Made by a program: the position numbers and the translations under genes. A DNA stretch of 7,627 nucleotides from Hyphomicrobiales bacterium (lineage in GTDB: Bacteria; Pseudomonadota; Alphaproteobacteria; Rhizobiales; JALURZ01), in contig JALURZ010000263.1 in assembly GCA_027058735.1 (NCBI GenBank), positions 1 to 7,627 of the forward strand, given 5' to 3'. This document shows positions 5,839-7,627 of this stretch, piece after piece. Position 1 is the first letter of the stretch. Each line of letters begins with the position of its first letter. The notes beneath the pieces are model-generated. The model saw nothing but the letters and a program-made list of their open reading frames with translations, was not told the origin of the DNA and did no database searches.

Positions 5839-6579
5839 TCAGCGGTGCGCGGATGCCGGTTTGGCCGACCGGGAGGCAACGGGCCTGCGTTCGATCAATG
5901 TGCCGGCGCTGAGTTCCACATAGCGGTCCATCGCCGAGGCAAGGGCGCGATTGTGCGTTGCGATCAGGGCGGCCATGCCTTCACTGCGGACCAGACCCAG
6001 CAGCAGCTCGAACACCCGCACCGCCGTTTCGGGATCGAGATTGCCGGTCGGCTCGTCGGCAAGCAGCAGGCCCGGCGCGTTGGCGAGCGCGCGGGCGATG
6101 GCGACACGTTGCTGTTCGCCGCCCGACAGCTTGCCCGGCCTGTGGCCAAGACGTTCGGCCATGCCGACCCGCTCCAGCAGATCGCGCGCGCGGCGCCGCG
6201 CCGGCTTGCCGTCCACCCCGGCGATCAGTTGCGGCATCACGACATTCTCCAGTGCCGAAAATTCACCAAGCAGATGGTGGAACTGATAGACGAACCCGAT
6301 GTTGTAGCGCCGCATCCGCGCGCGTGCCTTGTCGTTCAAGCCGCTGCAGTCGCGTCCCGAAATCACGACCCGCCCCGCATCGGGCTTTTCCAGCAGGCCG
6401 GCAATGTGCAGCAGCGATGACTTGCCCGAACCCGACGGACCCACCAGCGCCACGATTTCGCCGGGAAACAGGGTCAGCCCCAGGTCGGCGAAAATCCGCA
6501 AACGTCTGCGCCCCTGCGCATAGCTGCGCGACACGCCCTCAAGGCTCAGGGCCGCGGGCCCGGGCCGGGCGCGGGTCAT
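5839..6579 (-). CDS. lolD: Lipoprotein-releasing ABC transporter ATP-binding protein LolD
   Basis: This 246-aa cytoplasmic ATPase powers release of outer-membrane lipoproteins from the inner membrane to the carrier LolA. All ABC motifs are present: Walker A GPSGSGKS (47-54), Q-loop Q99 in YQFHHLLGEFSALENV, signature LSGGEQQR (151-158), Walker B LLLADEP with Glu176 (171-177), D-loop GNLD, and switch His209 in ATHN. The YQFHHLL...F(S/T)ALENV stretch is typical of LolD and separates it from related FtsE or MacB ATPases. The ATG at 6579 directly follows the lolC stop codon, so the two genes are almost certainly cotranscribed and translationally coupled. The C-terminus after about 230 (RRPVASRSAKPASAHR) is a short basic tail of no known role. 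A convergent gene ends 19 bp beyond the stop. Confidence 0.96.
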   Translation of the reverse strand: MTRARPGPAALSLEGVSRSYAQGRRRLRIFADLGLTLFPGEIVALVGPSGSGKSSLLHIAGLLEKPDAGRVVISGRDCSGLNDKARARMRRYNIGFVYQFHHLLGEFSALENVVMPQLIAGVDGKPARRRARDLLERVGMAERLGHRPGKLSGGEQQRVAIARALANAPGLLLADEPTGNLDPETAVRVFELLLGLVRSEGMAALIATHNRALASAMDRYVELSAGTLIERRPVASRSAKPASAHR

Positions 6580-7627
6580 CTATTCGTACCGCAACGCATC
6601 GACCGGGTCGAGGCGCGCCGCGCGCCATGCCGGATAGAGCGTCGCCAGGAAGGTGAGAACCAGCGCCATGACAACGACGCTGAGTGTCTCCACCGTGTCC
6701 ATTTTGGCCGGCAGTTGGGAAAGGTAGTAGAGTTCGGGCGAAAACAGCTCGCTTCCCGACAGGCGCGACACGAACTGGCGTATGGCCTCGATATTCAGGC
6801 AGAATACCGTACCGACAATGACCCCGGCCAGGGTGCCCGTGAGGCCGATCGAGGAACCGGTGATGAAGAACACCCGCATGATGGTTCCTCTGCCCGCCCC
6901 CATGGAGCGCAGGATGGCGATGTCCCTGCCCTTGTCCTTGACCAGCATGATCAGGCCCGAAATCATGTTGAGCGAGGCGACCAGCACAATCAGCAGCAGG
7001 ATCAGAAACATCACATTGCGCTCGACCTGAAGAGCGTTGAAAAACGTCGAATTGCGCTCCTGCCAGGTGGACACGCGCACATCCGGACCGGCCGCGGCAT
7101 AGACGGCATTGCGCAGTTCGCCCACCTGCTCGGGATCGTCCACCATGATCTCAATGGCGCCGGCGCCACCGGGCGTGCGCAGATAAATCTGCGCCGCGTC
7201 CAGAGGCATGAAAATGAACGAGCGGTCATATTCGGACATGCCGATCTGGAAAATCGCGACGACGGGATAGGCCTTGATCTGCGGCACCACGCCGATGGGG
7301 GTGACGGGGCCGCGCGGCGAAATCAGGGTGAGCGAATCGCCGACCCCGACCCCGAGCTGGACCGCCAGCCGCGATCCGACCGCGAGGCCGCGCTTCTTTT
7401 CGAAACCCTCCAGCGTGCCGAGCCGGATATTGGAGGCAACGGCGCTCAGGGTTTTCAGGTCCGCTTCGCGAATGCCCCGCAGCAACGCCCCGGACGCGCG
7501 CCGCGGCGAGGAAACCATCACCTGTCCGTCGAGATAGGGAACAACGCGCTTGACAAAGGGAATGCGCGCGATACGCGCCACGGTTTCATCGAAATCACGC
7601 AGCGATTTTCCTGTCGGCTGAACGATA
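6580..7627 (-). CDS. lolC: Lipoprotein-releasing ABC transporter permease LolC/LolE family, N-terminus cut by window edge
   Basis: This is the transmembrane subunit that partners LolD. The open frame continues to the right edge: upstream of GTG 7581 it reads IVQPTGKSLRDFDETVAR, so the true start lies outside the window. About 348 codons are visible; family members are near 410-420 aa, so the first membrane helix and the start of the periplasmic domain are missing. Visible in order: a large periplasmic domain, including 'TPIGVVPQIKAYPV' (about 109-122 of the fragment), which aligns with the LolA-interacting Hook/Pad stretch of E. coli LolC (TPMGRIPSQR...). Next come a membrane helix (205-229), the cytoplasmic 'KDKGRDIAILRSMGA' coupling region, a second helix (253-277) and a third (312-335), then the characteristic end TLYPAWRAARLDPVDALRYE. 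Many alphaproteobacteria have one such permease, probably a LolF-like homodimer rather than a separate LolC and LolE. That is inference here. The stop TAG abuts the lolD ATG. Confidence 0.93.
   Translation of the reverse strand, partial: IVQPTGKSLRDFDETVARIARIPFVKRVVPYLDGQVMVSSPRRASGALLRGIREADLKTLSAVASNIRLGTLEGFEKKRGLAVGSRLAVQLGVGVGDSLTLISPRGPVTPIGVVPQIKAYPVVAIFQIGMSEYDRSFIFMPLDAAQIYLRTPGGAGAIEIMVDDPEQVGELRNAVYAAAGPDVRVSTWQERNSTFFNALQVERNVMFLILLLIVLVASLNMISGLIMLVKDKGRDIAILRSMGAGRGTIMRVFFITGSSIGLTGTLAGVIVGTVFCLNIEAIRQFVSRLSGSELFSPELYYLSQLPAKMDTVETLSVVVMALVLTFLATLYPAWRAARLDPVDALRYE

Noticed and set aside
5184..5879. A 231-codon minus-strand frame covering the DM13 gene and the intergenic region
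   Set aside because: It is in register antisense to the plus-strand DM13 gene, runs across the intergenic hairpin and DnaA box, overlaps both lolD and dnaE, and shows no domain. The plus-strand product has a membrane anchor and a DM13 pattern.
5845..6656. Plus-strand frames opposite lolD
   Set aside because: The minus strand encodes an ABC ATPase with every motif intact; the plus-strand frames are low-complexity Arg/Ala/Pro-rich shadows.
1..7627. Search for mobile elements, CRISPR, tRNA/rRNA or defence genes
   Set aside because: No transposase or integrase motifs, regularly spaced direct repeats, tRNA cloverleaf or toxin-antitoxin pair were found, and the coding content is accounted for by housekeeping genes plus two small accessory proteins.

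Overview
This window looks like ordinary core chromosome from a high-GC alphaproteobacterium. The evidence is the gene set and order (lolC-lolD ... dnaE ... rpsB), S2 and DnaE proteins with alphaproteobacterial features (an acidic Ala/Gly-rich S2 tail and a DnaE that opens 'FVHLRSRSSYSLLQGALH'), and strong G/C bias at third codon positions. The sequence alone does not support naming a genus.

Layout, read along the minus strand, which carries most genes. The window's right edge cuts into lolC, the permease of the lipoprotein-releasing ABC transporter. Its stop codon directly abuts the start of lolD, the ATPase of the same transporter. A short plus-strand gene for a membrane-anchored DM13-domain protein (5331-5819) lies between lolD and dnaE. 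It converges on lolD with a 19 bp gap and diverges from dnaE across about 140 bp. That 140 bp holds a perfect DnaA-box 9-mer, a 9-bp inverted repeat and possible promoter elements. dnaE, the replicative DNA polymerase III alpha subunit, fills 1711-5190. It is followed, after 69 bp, by a small outer-membrane-type lipoprotein (1123-1641) with a transthyretin-like or carboxypeptidase-regulatory-like fold. After a candidate terminator hairpin comes a good sigma70-type promoter (TTGCCA-N17-TATAAA) and a leader of about 155 nt with a strong hairpin. This leads into rpsB (ribosomal protein S2), which runs off the left edge.

How the genes relate: LolC and LolD extract lipoproteins from the inner membrane for delivery to the outer membrane. 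The small lipoprotein has Ala rather than Asp after its lipidated Cys, so it is a plausible client, though this is inference. DnaE and S2 are independent housekeeping functions.

I do not see a mobile element, CRISPR array, tRNA/rRNA gene, toxin-antitoxin pair or defence system, and no convincing new multi-gene system. The points worth a second look are a cysteine-free DM13 protein lacking the family's hallmark Cys, the DnaA box upstream of dnaE, the structured rpsB leader, and the uncharacterised lipoprotein.
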